Below are positions 32,411 through 42,684 of a stretch of DNA of 64,000 nt, piece by piece. A program made the position numbers and the translations under genes. Numbering within the stretch: the first letter of the stretch is position 1; every line of letters starts with the position of its first letter. The stretch is from positions 1 through 64,000 of the forward strand of contig JALNQF010000107.1 of the NCBI GenBank assembly GCA_028456385.1, read 5' to 3'. The stretch comes from Ophiosphaerella korrae (Eukaryota; Ascomycota; Dothideomycetes; Pleosporales; Phaeosphaeriaceae). The notes below the pieces were generated by a model. The model did no database searches and was not told the origin of the DNA. It was given only the letters and a program-made list of their open reading frames with translations.

Positions 32411-34497
32411 TCAAAATTCGGGGCTTTCCATTATACTAGAACCAAGCAATTCTTGAACCCTAAGCAACTTCTTTTGCGATTTCAAGATTGGAATAGGATG
32501 GCGGAAAATCATAATCATCAATGCACGCGTTGCAGTCATGATATGATAACGCCGTACCCAGACCGCGTAGGCTTCTTTACGAAATAAGGTTCGCGGTATC
32601 ATATTGTGATGTTCAGGTGTATGAGCTGCTGCTGCTCCAATGCAACACACCCAATAAAGTACACCAGACATGTTGTTCCAAACTTCAGCAATGTTGGTGC
32701 GTTCTACCACTTCGTGTAAAGCTGACGTGAAGGAAGTAGACGATTGATATCCTGTCTTGCACGAATCGGTAGTCGATCCCGTATTGGATAGAAATAAAGA
32801 GCGGCTAGGATCTGCAGCAGCCGAGAAAGGAACTCGCAGAATGATTGCTGCCGTATAAACGATGGCAGTCAAGCGACAGGCTTCATACACCCAATCCTTA
32901 TAGGTTGGGAGATCTGGGACGTCAGCAGATGGCAACGAGACTAACCGCGCTTGGATTTCAGCTGCCTTTTTATTAAAGCCGAGCACAGAAGGATTGAGGG
33001 GCGCCTTATGCTCGGGATCGACGTCACGGGTGGTAGTTGATTCTGTGTTTATTGCAATAAACGCGTCCGTCAAATAGCGCATATCTCGAAGTATCTCAAG
33101 CGTGTACGCTGGGCACTTCGGATCTTTCGAGATAGTTTCAAAGTCACTCCTCGGGCAAAAGAGCGGTGATTCAGGCAGCATTACATCATTGTCGTCGGTA
33201 AGGCATACTTCTGGCGGCTCCCAGTCTCGAAAGACTGGCGGTGGACTAACTTCGCAGAAAATGTCGCAGTGGTAACAGCATCTGTAGCTTGTAAGTAGAA
33301 GCTTAATCTCAAAATTCATAGCACTCACGTCGCAGCAACCTCCCCAACCGGATTATTCAGAAATCTAGGCATGCCACCACGCTGAGCGACGATTCTGGCA
33401 ACACCCGATTCGTGAGTTCGCAGCGTTCGCTCTTCACAATTCCACATCTCACCGGCTAGTAAGTGTAGAATAACCATGAGTGTAGTATCCTTGAGTTGGT
33501 CTTCAGGGCTTCGCAGTCGTTCATTGATCATACTTATTATCTCTGACTTGATCAGGCTAGTTCGTAAACTATCGCCTGAGAGTCCTGAATGCATGTCAAG
33601 CCAGGTGGAGGCTAGACACACCGAACTCAGTAACACATGGGGGTGTGAAAGCATGGCAGGCATCCACTTTTTCATAGTCATGTCTGTTGCGAAAACCCGC
33701 ATGCCTACAACTGTCAGTAGTCCGTCGCATATTTTTCCTCCTACTGTTCAAAAAGCCTCAGGCTACAGAGCAAACAAGCAACTTACAACGACGATTAAGA
33801 TGAAGTGGATCCAACTCAGGATTCCGATATTGTGGAAGCACCAGAAAGGGATCAACGCCATTTCCAATCTGATGATATAAAGCCATCTTTCGGAACAGGA
33901 GGCATTCAATAAGCTCGTCATCATCTTCGGTCTCTTCTTGTTTGACAACTATGCGGTCTGTCGCTCTACGCCACCTATACGCAAGCGCAGTGCCACGATG
34001 CGGATCATCAGTAACGGGCTGAACCGCGGGCGCACCATGATCTAAACCGCTCGAAAAATTCAAGTCCAAGCTTGATAGGGGATGATCCCTTTCATTTTGG
34101 CGCGTCTCTGAGGTCTTAATCGCCGAAGTGTCTCGGGAATTATGCTGCAAGCGCTTATGTTTAATGGCTGTTGTGCGAAAAGTTGATGACATCGTTGCTG
34201 AAGATTCCCCGGACGAAGACTGGACCCTGTCTAAATCTGCTGCTTTGACCCGCCGAGCATGCACCATAGCCTGTGAGCGCACACTCTTCTTTGTATTCTC
34301 ATCCTTGAATTGAGCAGGATTGGTCGCAGTTAGAAACTTAAGCTGCGGACGTTCAGCACGCCTACGACTTCGTCGCTGGGATTGGGTTGTTGGTGCCTCT
34401 GCTTCGAGCCGTAGACCTATCTGCCGTCAATATCTATCTCCGTCAAAATACATTGCAATATCTAACCTGCTCCTGAGGTGTCAGCTTCGAACGCCAT
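32411..34497 (-). CDS. Fungal_trans_2-type transcription regulator lacking a Zn2Cys6 cluster
   Basis: The model is complement(32411..33281, 33329..33704, 33787..34416, 34467..34497), 635 aa. Introns are 50 nt (GTTAGA), 82 nt (GTAAGT) and 47 nt (GTGAGT); all keep frame. Start ATG 34497 lies in a 10-codon first exon. The N-terminus has a basic stretch (QRRSRRRAERPQLKFLTATN) followed by FKDENTKKSVRSQAMVHARR, a block often heading Fungal_trans_2 (PF11951) proteins without a zinc cluster. The helical regulatory domain covers roughly residues 220-620: HPHVLLSSVCLASTWLDMHSG, LMVILHLLAGEMWN, THESGVARIVAQRGG, YWVCCIGAAA. The GVARIVAQRGG block is characteristic. It probably acts in the nucleus; target genes are unknown, and neighbours give no pathway clue. 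Confidence 0.82.
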
Positions 34498-34954
34498 AGC
34501 ATTGGATGATTACAAAGAATGGGGCCGAGAAAGGCGTTGGCGTGCTTTGGAAGGTATAAAATGTGGCCCCACTTGCTTGTCAGTGCACGTGAGTATCCGG
34601 TCGATAGTGACGTTGCAGAGCTGGGATTGGATAGGCGGGAAATGTTGCACCAAATACGCGACTCGCCTGAAACGGTGCGGAGTCTTGTACAACCAACTCG
34701 CTAAACCCCTTTTCCAGGCCAGGATTACGGATAAAGTATTGTTTCTGAGAATCGGTCATAGACAGAGATCCTTTCATTTATACTAACATGGACGAAGCAA
34801 TATTCCGTCGACATACAATAGATACTATCCCTCATTAAGACGAAGAACAGCTGAACCCATAATCATACCTACATATTTCAAGCTCGACCACGAATTGTTG
34901 CCCAGATACGTCTCCCATATCCAAACAGAACGTGCATGAACGTATGGCCAGGTT

Positions 34955-35394
34955 CTATTTCAGGATAAATATACTGTTCCACAACACTTGGGGAAAAGTC
35001 ATTTTCTTCACCGTATCTAATTCGCCTATCGTCCTCACATCCCGTTCTGTGAGGCCGTATTGTCTCATCGCTATCGTCGGCTTCTGCACGGAGAACATGG
35101 TCACGTCTGAGGAGAAAGTCGAAAGGGAGTACTTGGCCTACCCAGTGTTAGGTGATTAGTGACGCGGCGAATGATCCAATCCCAACCTTGCATTCTAAGC
35201 GCCTCGTAGACATCGGCCCAGTGGTAAACATCAATGAGGCTCGAGCCATCCCTAAGGTCGGGTGGTAGTGTATGACGCTTACGGAGTCTTGACGGAATAG
35301 CATATTCATCGTCATTATCTCGCGCATCTATGTAACGCAGACCCAATGGATAAGAGTAGTTATTCTCGCGGCGAGGGCGGGGAAAATTATACAT
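34955..35394 (-). CDS. Small protein of unknown function, two-exon model
   Basis: Starting at ATG 35394, the first frame gives MYNFPRPRRENNYSYPLGLR and a segment SLIDVYHWADVYEALRMQGW. A 35-nt intron (35107-35141, GTAGGC...CTCAG) joins a second open stretch (DVTMFSVQKPTIAMRQYGL...FPQVLWNSIFILK), giving 134 aa. Without splicing the protein is 97 aa. The second exon reads like genuine protein, which favours splicing, but 35 nt is very short even for fungi. Function is unknown. Confidence 0.42.
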
Positions 35395-36196
35395 AGTACT
35401 TCCGGGTACAAAGCCGAAGGAAAATGCAAGTGTTTTTGAGTGAGGATAGAAATGCTAGAGAAAGCTATTAAGTTGTTGTGCAGAACGAAGCTACACACAT
35501 AACAACACTTTGCCATACGAAATGATGATCAGAAACTTCATGATGACACCGCATTGTAAAAGTGAGTTAGCCAACGCTTTGACAGTCACATTATTGTGGT
35601 TTGAATTTCATGGAAGGGCATTATTCATGCAAGCGAATAAGAAAGTATGACAATTGCTTCGTGTCACAGATTCGGACACCGTAAGGTGGTGAACCAACAG
35701 AACTTACACTAGTAACTAATAAATAAAGCAGCCAAAATTAACACTGTCTACCGCTCTGCATAATTAGGAATCATAACATTGTTCTTAGTTCACCTTATCA
35801 AGCATATCATTAATGCCTCCCGTACGCGGAATTAGCCCCTATAAATGTTCATTGGAGCACGCTGGCCTCCACGGACCGTAAAAAGCGCGATCTCCCCACT
35901 TCATACGCTCGTGCGAAATGTATACAACAAACAATGTACAATAGGACTACATAGCTAGAAGTCTTACATTACCCCTGCCCTACTGATGACCATTTAGAAA
36001 AGAGATTATAGGTGATCCAAGTACCTTTAGGCTACTGCATCTCAAGGTTCGACTTGCCACTTTTCTAGTTGACTAAGAGGCTTGGACAGGGAAGTATTGA
36101 GATCATTTTCTAAATGTTTATGCGACAGCGATAGCCACGTCGCCCAACTGCTGTAGCAACACTAAACCCCGTCGCCTTTGTCGCGACCTCCGATGG
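35395..36196. other. Intergenic, no supported gene
   Basis: The sequence is AT-rich with no usable frame. It holds the promoter side of the small minus-strand gene to the left and the 3' flank of the membrane protein gene to the right. Confidence 0.45.
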
Positions 36197-36976
36197 TCAC
36201 TCCACGTTGTTACAAAGCTCCGAAGGGCACTTAAGCCCTTTCAATGCATTCTTAATTTCTTGGCCGTACTTATTCTCAAACGAATATAAACTACACTCCT
36301 GAAATAATTGCCTCACGCGCTTAGACTTTGCTGTGATATGTATTGTGCGCTGTTTTTTGCAACCAATCTCAGCGGGCAGGTAGGCTACGACGCCAATCAA
36401 TATCTCTACTTGTTTCACATCAGGGGCGATGCAGCTTCTAGTATTACCACAACTAATCGAATCAGACAGGACGGGTTTCGCGAAGATAGGCCGCTCGAAC
36501 GCACGTGCTTCAACGCATACAAGACTTCTTCGCGCGATGTCTGAAGACGAGTGCTCCACTATCGAGGGTTTGTTATCGTAGAAAAAGTCAATGAAAAATT
36601 TAAAGTAACGAATAATCAATGAGTACAGCCATAGTAGAGGTAGAACACGTTGAAGAATTAGTATCTGTGGTATCAAAGGTGAAGTTCGTAGAAGTCGACG
36701 ACCAAATTGGTAAACAGAGCGTGTAAACATTTTTGGTGGTTCTGGCTTATCGACCGTACGAATCAGGCGGCTATTGGATCGCGGGATACGTTGTTGATTT
36801 CTTGCAGAGCGTGCTAGGATGCCACTCGACTCCGAAGAAGATATTCTGGTACCGTCGTCCATGTAGTCAAGTTTTACTCTGCTAACATTCTCCACTTGTT
36901 CCGCTGCGTTGCTATGCTCGTTCGACTTAGTTAGAGGGAATATAGATGCCTCTGCGCTTGGATGCGAAGCGTTCAT
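36197..36976 (-). CDS. Hypothetical protein with one hydrophobic segment
   Basis: A single exon of 259 aa starts at ATG 36976. The first 100 residues are polar and rich in Ser, Arg and Asn. A hydrophobic stretch at about 98-130 (SPLIPQILILQRVLPLLWLY and following residues) could span a membrane. The remainder has several Cys (CGNTRSC, LKCPSELC) and ends acidic. I recognise no family. It may be lineage-specific. Confidence 0.5.
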   Translation of the reverse strand: MNASHPSAEASIFPLTKSNEHSNAAEQVENVSRVKLDYMDDGTRISSSESSGILARSARNQQRIPRSNSRLIRTVDKPEPPKMFTRSVYQFGRRLLRTSPLIPQILILQRVLPLLWLYSLIIRYFKFFIDFFYDNKPSIVEHSSSDIARRSLVCVEARAFERPIFAKPVLSDSISCGNTRSCIAPDVKQVEILIGVVAYLPAEIGCKKQRTIHITAKSKRVRQLFQECSLYSFENKYGQEIKNALKGLKCPSELCNNVE

Positions 36977-37303
36977 TTCTGTTTGCTTTTGCGCTGTTGG
37001 TTGTGGTTAAGTTTCATTGAATGTATTGAGGATAAAACACTCCATCGTTGTTTAAGCGAGCTACCTTAATATGGTGGCAAAGTGAATGGTAATCAGTTAG
37101 CACGGCCCTAGTGCACTCATGAAGTTGCTGTGAGTCCACATTGCTGGCATAATTAAGGAAGTCACACAATGAGTCACTGCATTGATGACAAAATATCGTA
37201 GTCTAAACGATCACACTTGAATCACCATGTCGAATATAACAATCAATGTTGATAAACCGAATTTGAGGATTCTATTATAAAGCGCGTAGATAGCTTACAG
37301 GCA

Positions 37304-39360
37304 ATGCCGACATCTTCCTTTCCCCAACACGACCGCCCACGTCTTCCTTTCCCAAACAAAATTGTCCCTAGTCTTCTTCAATCTTCCGGCAGTGTTGCAT
37401 CGACATCTTTTGCCTCAAGATCAGTGAGTGATATCAGTGATGGCTTTTCTTTGCGCACACCAGAACTTTGTGATCACACACGTAAAAGCCGCACGCCGAT
37501 CGAAAAGTGGGTAGACTCGATTAGCACCCCCATTCCAGTGCAAATGTCGAATCGTGGACCCGCTCGCAAGCTATATACTGAACTTGATTTATCCAAAGAG
37601 GCGGCCGAAGCAGAGAAGCATATTGGGACTTCGACGCCACGTCAAATAGTCAGTTCGGAGAATAATTCAAGTGAGACTAAGCAACCTTATGGCGAATTTA
37701 GTGACTTGGATACCAGTCCTACTAATACAAGCTTAGTATCTCCCTTCGCCTCGATAGATTGGACAGGCGATTCCAATAACAATCCAAGAGTCAGCTACAA
37801 TATGAGTCCGCGATGCAATTTTGTCAGACAGAATACTGGCCGTGAAATTTTCCAAAGCCCTCCAGGAGTGGAAAGTTTTAAACAAAGTAGCAATTATTAT
37901 CGGAGCAACCGAGATCCTGGTCTAGAGTTAGGAAACCCTGGAAATCTCCACCCCAAGAACCTCTCGGGAGAAACTATTATGAGTGTAGGCAAGGCTGCTG
38001 CGCTACCAGATATATCTTCACAGAATATAAGGATATATATACAGGATGTGCCTCAAACCACCGAAACATTCAATATAGGAGGTTCAGACTCTGTGGCAGC
38101 GACATCATCATCCGTAGCTTCTGAAGCAACCGAATTTAGTGTAGGAAGTCTCGTATCTGCTCCTTTATCTCTGAATCCTCCCCCAAGAAGCCACAACGAT
38201 ATCCAGCCGTGCTATGGCCGCCACTTGGTACCATGGTACGTGAATCTAACCCGAGAGAACTTACAAACTGCCTTGATGGCCGTAGACTAGACATAATAAA
38301 TGGCTCTACTGGGGAATTGTTTATCCCAGATGTGCCAGAACGTGTGTTGATTCACTTCTGTGGTCAGGTCACGGTGAAGCGCCTCTTATCAGGAGGCGAT
38401 ATAGAACAAGGCATTCTTGAGATCCCGGGCACGGAAGCTGAACGTTACGGGATCCTGAAAGTCGTGAATTTCATGAAGTGGTCTTGCTCACCAGCGATCC
38501 ATGAGTTGTGTGGAGAATTGCTTATCCCGCGCAAACTCAAAGGAGGTATTGAGTTGATACGCGCATGCCGCATTTTCGGATTGGAAGCGGAAGCTACTCG
38601 TATCGAGAATTTTATTGTCTGGGAACGAATGACAAGCATAAACTGGTTCGTAATGGGCGAGTATGTAAACACAATTTGGAACGACTATTACGGTAGCCTC
38701 CGGGACACCAATATCGGTAACGCTCTCATATGGTTCATACTAAAAGAAAGTCGCGATGATGATCACGGGCTTGCCGGTCAGATACAGTGGCTGCTGGGAA
38801 ATGATCGATATTGGACATTGAGGGAGAAGATTAGGGAAGAGATGATCACAAAAGAATGGACAACTGAAAGTAGGGAGGATTTTCTAAAAAGATGCAAGCT
38901 AGGACGAGAAAGGAAAAGAGAGAAAATGGCGACGGCCGATAACAAGACACAAAAGGCAATGGAAAGAGTGGAAAGACTTGAAGCCAAACACGGACTCGAT
39001 ACGGAGGCTAGAAAGCATATCACGCATAAATTCATGCCCAAGAAATCTAAGCCTAACGTTCAAGCCACAACTAATTTATTATATGGAAATGATAAAGTAC
39101 TCCCAGAACCTCCTAGACCCACGCGATATCATGTGCGATACAAGTACCATGAGTATCTGGCGTCAGCCTCGAATGTATCCGTAGATGTTACTCGAAAGAC
39201 GCCTGGATCACGCAAATTTGCTTCTCTGAACAGAACAGACGGCGCAGCTAGCCAAAGAATGGTGTCTCCGTTAGCCTCTTTGTTGAAATCTGAAGAAAGT
39301 AACAGCATAACCCGGTCGAAGATAGGCAGCTTGTGGAAAAGTTTGAAACACAAGATCTAA
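37304..39360 (+). CDS. Hypothetical protein, disordered N-terminus and folded C-terminal domain
   Basis: Two overlapping frames are best joined by an intron at 38141-38187 (GTAGGA...CTCTGAATCCTCCCCCAAG, 47 nt), giving join(37304..38140, 38188..39360), 669 aa. A 35-nt alternative with donor GTATCT at 38153 also keeps frame. The first 280 residues are Ser/Asn/Pro-rich and probably disordered. The second exon carries LTNCLDGRRLDIINGSTGEL, PDVPERVLIHFCGQ, a helical segment ELIRACRIFGLEAEATRIEN, and a long basic coiled-coil-like stretch (KRCKLGRERKREKMATADNK). If unspliced, the second part could start at ATG 38233 (375 aa). I do not know the family; similar proteins may be specific to this fungal class. 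Confidence 0.55.
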
Positions 39361-40357
39361 TTGCGAACAGTTAGCATCCATAAGATCAATATTCAGAACA
39401 ATGTTCCCTTATTCTATGGAGTTGTATAATAGGTTTCAGCAACTTAATCTACTGCGATTGTTATTGCTTTATGTACTGTAGATTCGCTTCCCATTCTACT
39501 ATATCTCTAGATTTTGCACGTTGAGAGTTTGCGTAAGCCTTGCGGTTGGGTTTATATACTCAGAATACTACATATTACCCTCCTACTTGCCTGATACTCA
39601 GCATATTGGCAACGCCTATTTATCACTATTTCGTCCATAACATTTGACGTCGGATGCGCTTGAGCTTCGATGAAATAAAAAAAGGATGAAATCTTGAGCT
39701 AGGGTATCTTAGCATATCGATCATGATAGGAGAATGACTTGTAATGTGCGTTGAACGTCTTTACTTGACTGGAAATAACACCACGCCATGTGTAGCAACT
39801 TCACAATAATTAGATTGCTTATAATATCTTTTCTATAAAACTATATAGAAAGTAGGATAAATCTAAGACCTCGAGTAATATAGCTCTACAGCAGGTTTTC
39901 TATGATATATTTCTGGCGTGATACCCCAGAATAAGAAATCCGAAATTGTTAGGAGGTAGCTGGAAGACAATAGTACTTGCCGTAGGCCACAGGAGATAGT
40001 GAAGGGATGACGAATAGTATTGAAGGGTACTACTAGTATCTAAGAGAGAATAATACTTGCTTTACTCTTTTCGCAAGTATAGTGCTTTTATGCGCCTGTG
40101 TAGCGCATCTGCCCCGCTTTGGACTACAACTATACAACGTCATGATTTCTGGTGTATCGGCCCCGCCCCCCAACTCGTACCAGAGTTCACAAGAGTCTCG
40201 AGTTGTTCTGAGAACCTTCGTTACAGAAATCCTGCTTTGTCAAGTTTGCTCGAGAGACCAGGCCTAGTCCATTTTAGGTTAGTACGCGAGTCTCGCATGC
40301 TCCAACCTCTGAGCTTCATCATCCGTCGCTCGCATCAAACTGCCCGTGGGCGTATCT
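39361..40357. other. Intergenic with AT-rich patch (about 39780-39960)
   Basis: No gene is supported. Short frames at 40057-40371 overlap and lack domain character. The AT-rich patch may be a degraded repeat fragment. Confidence 0.45.
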
Positions 40358-40708
40358 ATGTCCTGCTCTAAAAGCGAAGGTCTTCGGAGTCGTAATATCG
40401 CAAGAGATGAACAAGGGCCAACCGTACCCCCTAAGTCCAACCCATCACCAAATGCCATAGCATCAAAACACGGCCTGCATCCGTCAAAGCCGTTACCGCC
40501 CATACCCGAATCTAAGAAAACAGATACGAACGAGTTACTGAAAAAGCCGCTTCCACAACCGCCAGTTTCTGCGAATGCCAAGTTAACCTTTTTTTGGGCT
40601 GCAGTATTTGTCCTCTGGTTTCTCCTGATCGTGGTCCTGTTGCCAATCATCACAGAGAAGAATGCAATGCCAGGATTTAATCGCTGGCTTCGAGAAATAT
40701 GGTTTTGA
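40358..40708 (+). CDS. Small single-pass membrane protein, 116 aa
   Basis: ATG 40358 opens MSCSKSEGLRSRNIARD. Residues 1-75 are polar and Pro/Lys-rich (PLPPIPESKK, LLKKPLPQPP). One strong transmembrane segment follows (FFWAAVFVLWFLLIVVLLPI), then about 20 residues ending in REIWF. Topology suggests a tail-anchored or type II protein. No family is recognised. The clean hydrophobic segment argues that this is real, but its short length leaves doubt. Confidence 0.42.
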   Translation: MSCSKSEGLRSRNIARDEQGPTVPPKSNPSPNAIASKHGLHPSKPLPPIPESKKTDTNELLKKPLPQPPVSANAKLTFFWAAVFVLWFLLIVVLLPIITEKNAMPGFNRWLREIWF

Positions 40709-40849
40709 GATGGAACTCCAACTCGAGAGCAGTCGTAGCCCTGTACAGGGCGACGGCATTGCCCCAGCGCCCATTTGGTACTTCACGACCATGCCAGGGG
40801 AGCAAATTAAAATCTCAATCGATGAAGAATTTCTAAAGCCATGCGCGAA

Positions 40850-42237
40850 CTATAGCTTCGACTCAGACTTGGTTGCATCCACCAACGTCTTCCTCCCGCC
40901 AAACCCAAATAAATACGCTGCAATCTTGCGCATCTGAATCTCCTCGCTACCCTCTGTAATCCTGTATCTCCGATGGTGCCTCCAAATATGTTCAAATGGA
41001 TAATGTCTCGAATACCCGTTCCCGCCATGGACCTGTATTGCTCGGTCCGCAGCATCAGTACAAAGCCTATTAGCCCAATAGTTACACATGGATACTTTAT
41101 CTCCAATCTTTTTCTCGATTTCATGGTGTGGCATCGAGTCCATTTCCACCGCTGTCTTCCGGATCAGCTGTCGTAGCATTTCGCACTGTGTAGCGAGCTC
41201 GACGAGAGGGAACTGGATGCCTTGATTGTGGGAAAGCGGTGTGCCGAATGGCGCACGTTCATTGGCGTACTCGATGGATTGCTTGACGCAGAAGACGGCA
41301 GCACCGAGGGATGATGCAGCTTGTCGGATGCGATTTTCGTGCACGAAGGCTTGGGCGACGCCGAGACCATTGTGAATAGGTCCTAGGGCAGCGGTTTCGG
41401 GGACCCAGACATCTTTGATTGAAACCGTTGCGTGGTCGGTAGGCATATTGAGGGTCCTGCATAGTGTTAAGTGCGATGTTATGTAGTCCTAACGACCAAA
41501 TCCACCACATACCATTCGTACGACTCTGCTTTCAATCCTGGTGTGTCTGCTGGTACAATGAAGCACGAGATACCCTTGATCTCGCCGTCCTTTCCTGATG
41601 TCCTTGCGAACACCGAACAGTGCGTCGCATGGTGCATGCCTGTCTGCCACTTCTTAAACCCATTTAGTAACCAACCTTTAACACCATTTCTCGTTTCCGG
41701 TCGTCCCTTTGTCTCCATGTGTGTCGCATCCGAACCATGGCCCGGCTCCGTCAAACCAAACGTCATCCTAAACTTGCCCTCCAGCCGAAACAGTATCAAC
41801 TCTCTTTTCTGCTGCTCGTTGCCAAAATTCATGAGCATAATCACATCTGGAAAGTTTCCCACCATTGAGTGCTCAGTCTGTAGGTCGTTGAATAAGCCAA
41901 GGCCCTTTGCTGCAAGATGTTCTCTGATAACCGCCATCCAAAGATTGCTACCTCGTCCGTCTGCGCTATTCTGGCCGCCATATTGCTTCGGGAGCGATAA
42001 GCGATAGAAACCAGCCTCATCCGCAAGTTTTCTCGACTCTGTCAGAAGGTCTTCCCATTCCTTGCGAGGCAGGCCGCCATTATCCCAATCCGTTCGCGCA
42101 TATTCGCGTCGGTGGTCGAAAAATCGATTGTTGTCGTCCTTATGCTGTAACGGCGTGATTTTCTCATCGATAAATTTATCGAGGTCTGCAAGGTACTGCT
42201 TCAAGTCGTCTGGTATTGAGAAATTCATTTGCGCCAT
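40850..42237 (-). CDS. Acyl-CoA dehydrogenase, probably peroxisomal (ends SKL)
   Basis: The model is complement(40850..41456, 41513..42237), 443 aa, with a 56-nt intron (GTATGT...TGCAG) splitting the Trp codon of YEW-TLNMP. It oxidises acyl-CoA to trans-2-enoyl-CoA with FAD. The N-terminal helical domain is followed by FGLTEPGHGSDATHMETK, the flavin-binding signature loop, and GWLLNGFKKWQTGM. The C-terminal domain has RIRQAASSLGAAVF, QVHGGNGYSRHYPFEH and YRITEGSEEIQMRKIA, all typical. Length fits the family. The last three residues are SKL, a classic PTS1, which points to peroxisomal rather than mitochondrial beta-oxidation; fungi use acyl-CoA dehydrogenases in both. Chain-length preference cannot be read. 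Start ATG 42237 is supported by alignment of MNFSIPDDLKQYL. Confidence 0.9.
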
Positions 42238-42684
42238 GATAGTTATGGAGAACTAGTATGCAAGCGATGGTGTTGAAGTCAATTGGACTTCCTTCAGCGA
42301 TCGAGTAGCTTCTTTAGTGAGCACCCAGGCCTAGGCGCTTGGATGATATAGACACTCTTCGGATGATACATTTTGCTGACTCGATGCATATCAGTCGCGG
42401 AGAGACTGGAGAGAGCGCTGCTTTGCGGGGAACATGCACAGACCATATTGCTGGCCTCGGCCTTTTTCGGTATTTCTTTATTCCAACGTTCATACTCTCT
42501 GCAGTCAATCGTGAGAGCAGTACTAACGCCAGGTGCATGCGATGGACAGTATGCTATAGAATAACATCAGAAAAATACCCAAAGGGAATCAATAAGTAAT
42601 TCAAGTATCGATTGGATGCTGCATGCGACATGGCTTATTTCCCACCCTTTCAGTTGATTGAGAGGTACGACCTCCAGGAGTATG
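42238..42684. other. Intergenic between two minus-strand genes
   Basis: No gene is visible. Sequence next to 42237 should hold the promoter of the acyl-CoA dehydrogenase gene; sequence near 42600-42684 should be the 3' UTR of the membrane protein gene. Confidence 0.45.

Noticed and set aside
38236..38285. Intron with donor GTACGT at 38236 and acceptor at 38285
   Set aside because: The donor is good, but the junction creates a TGA codon, so this cannot join the two frames.
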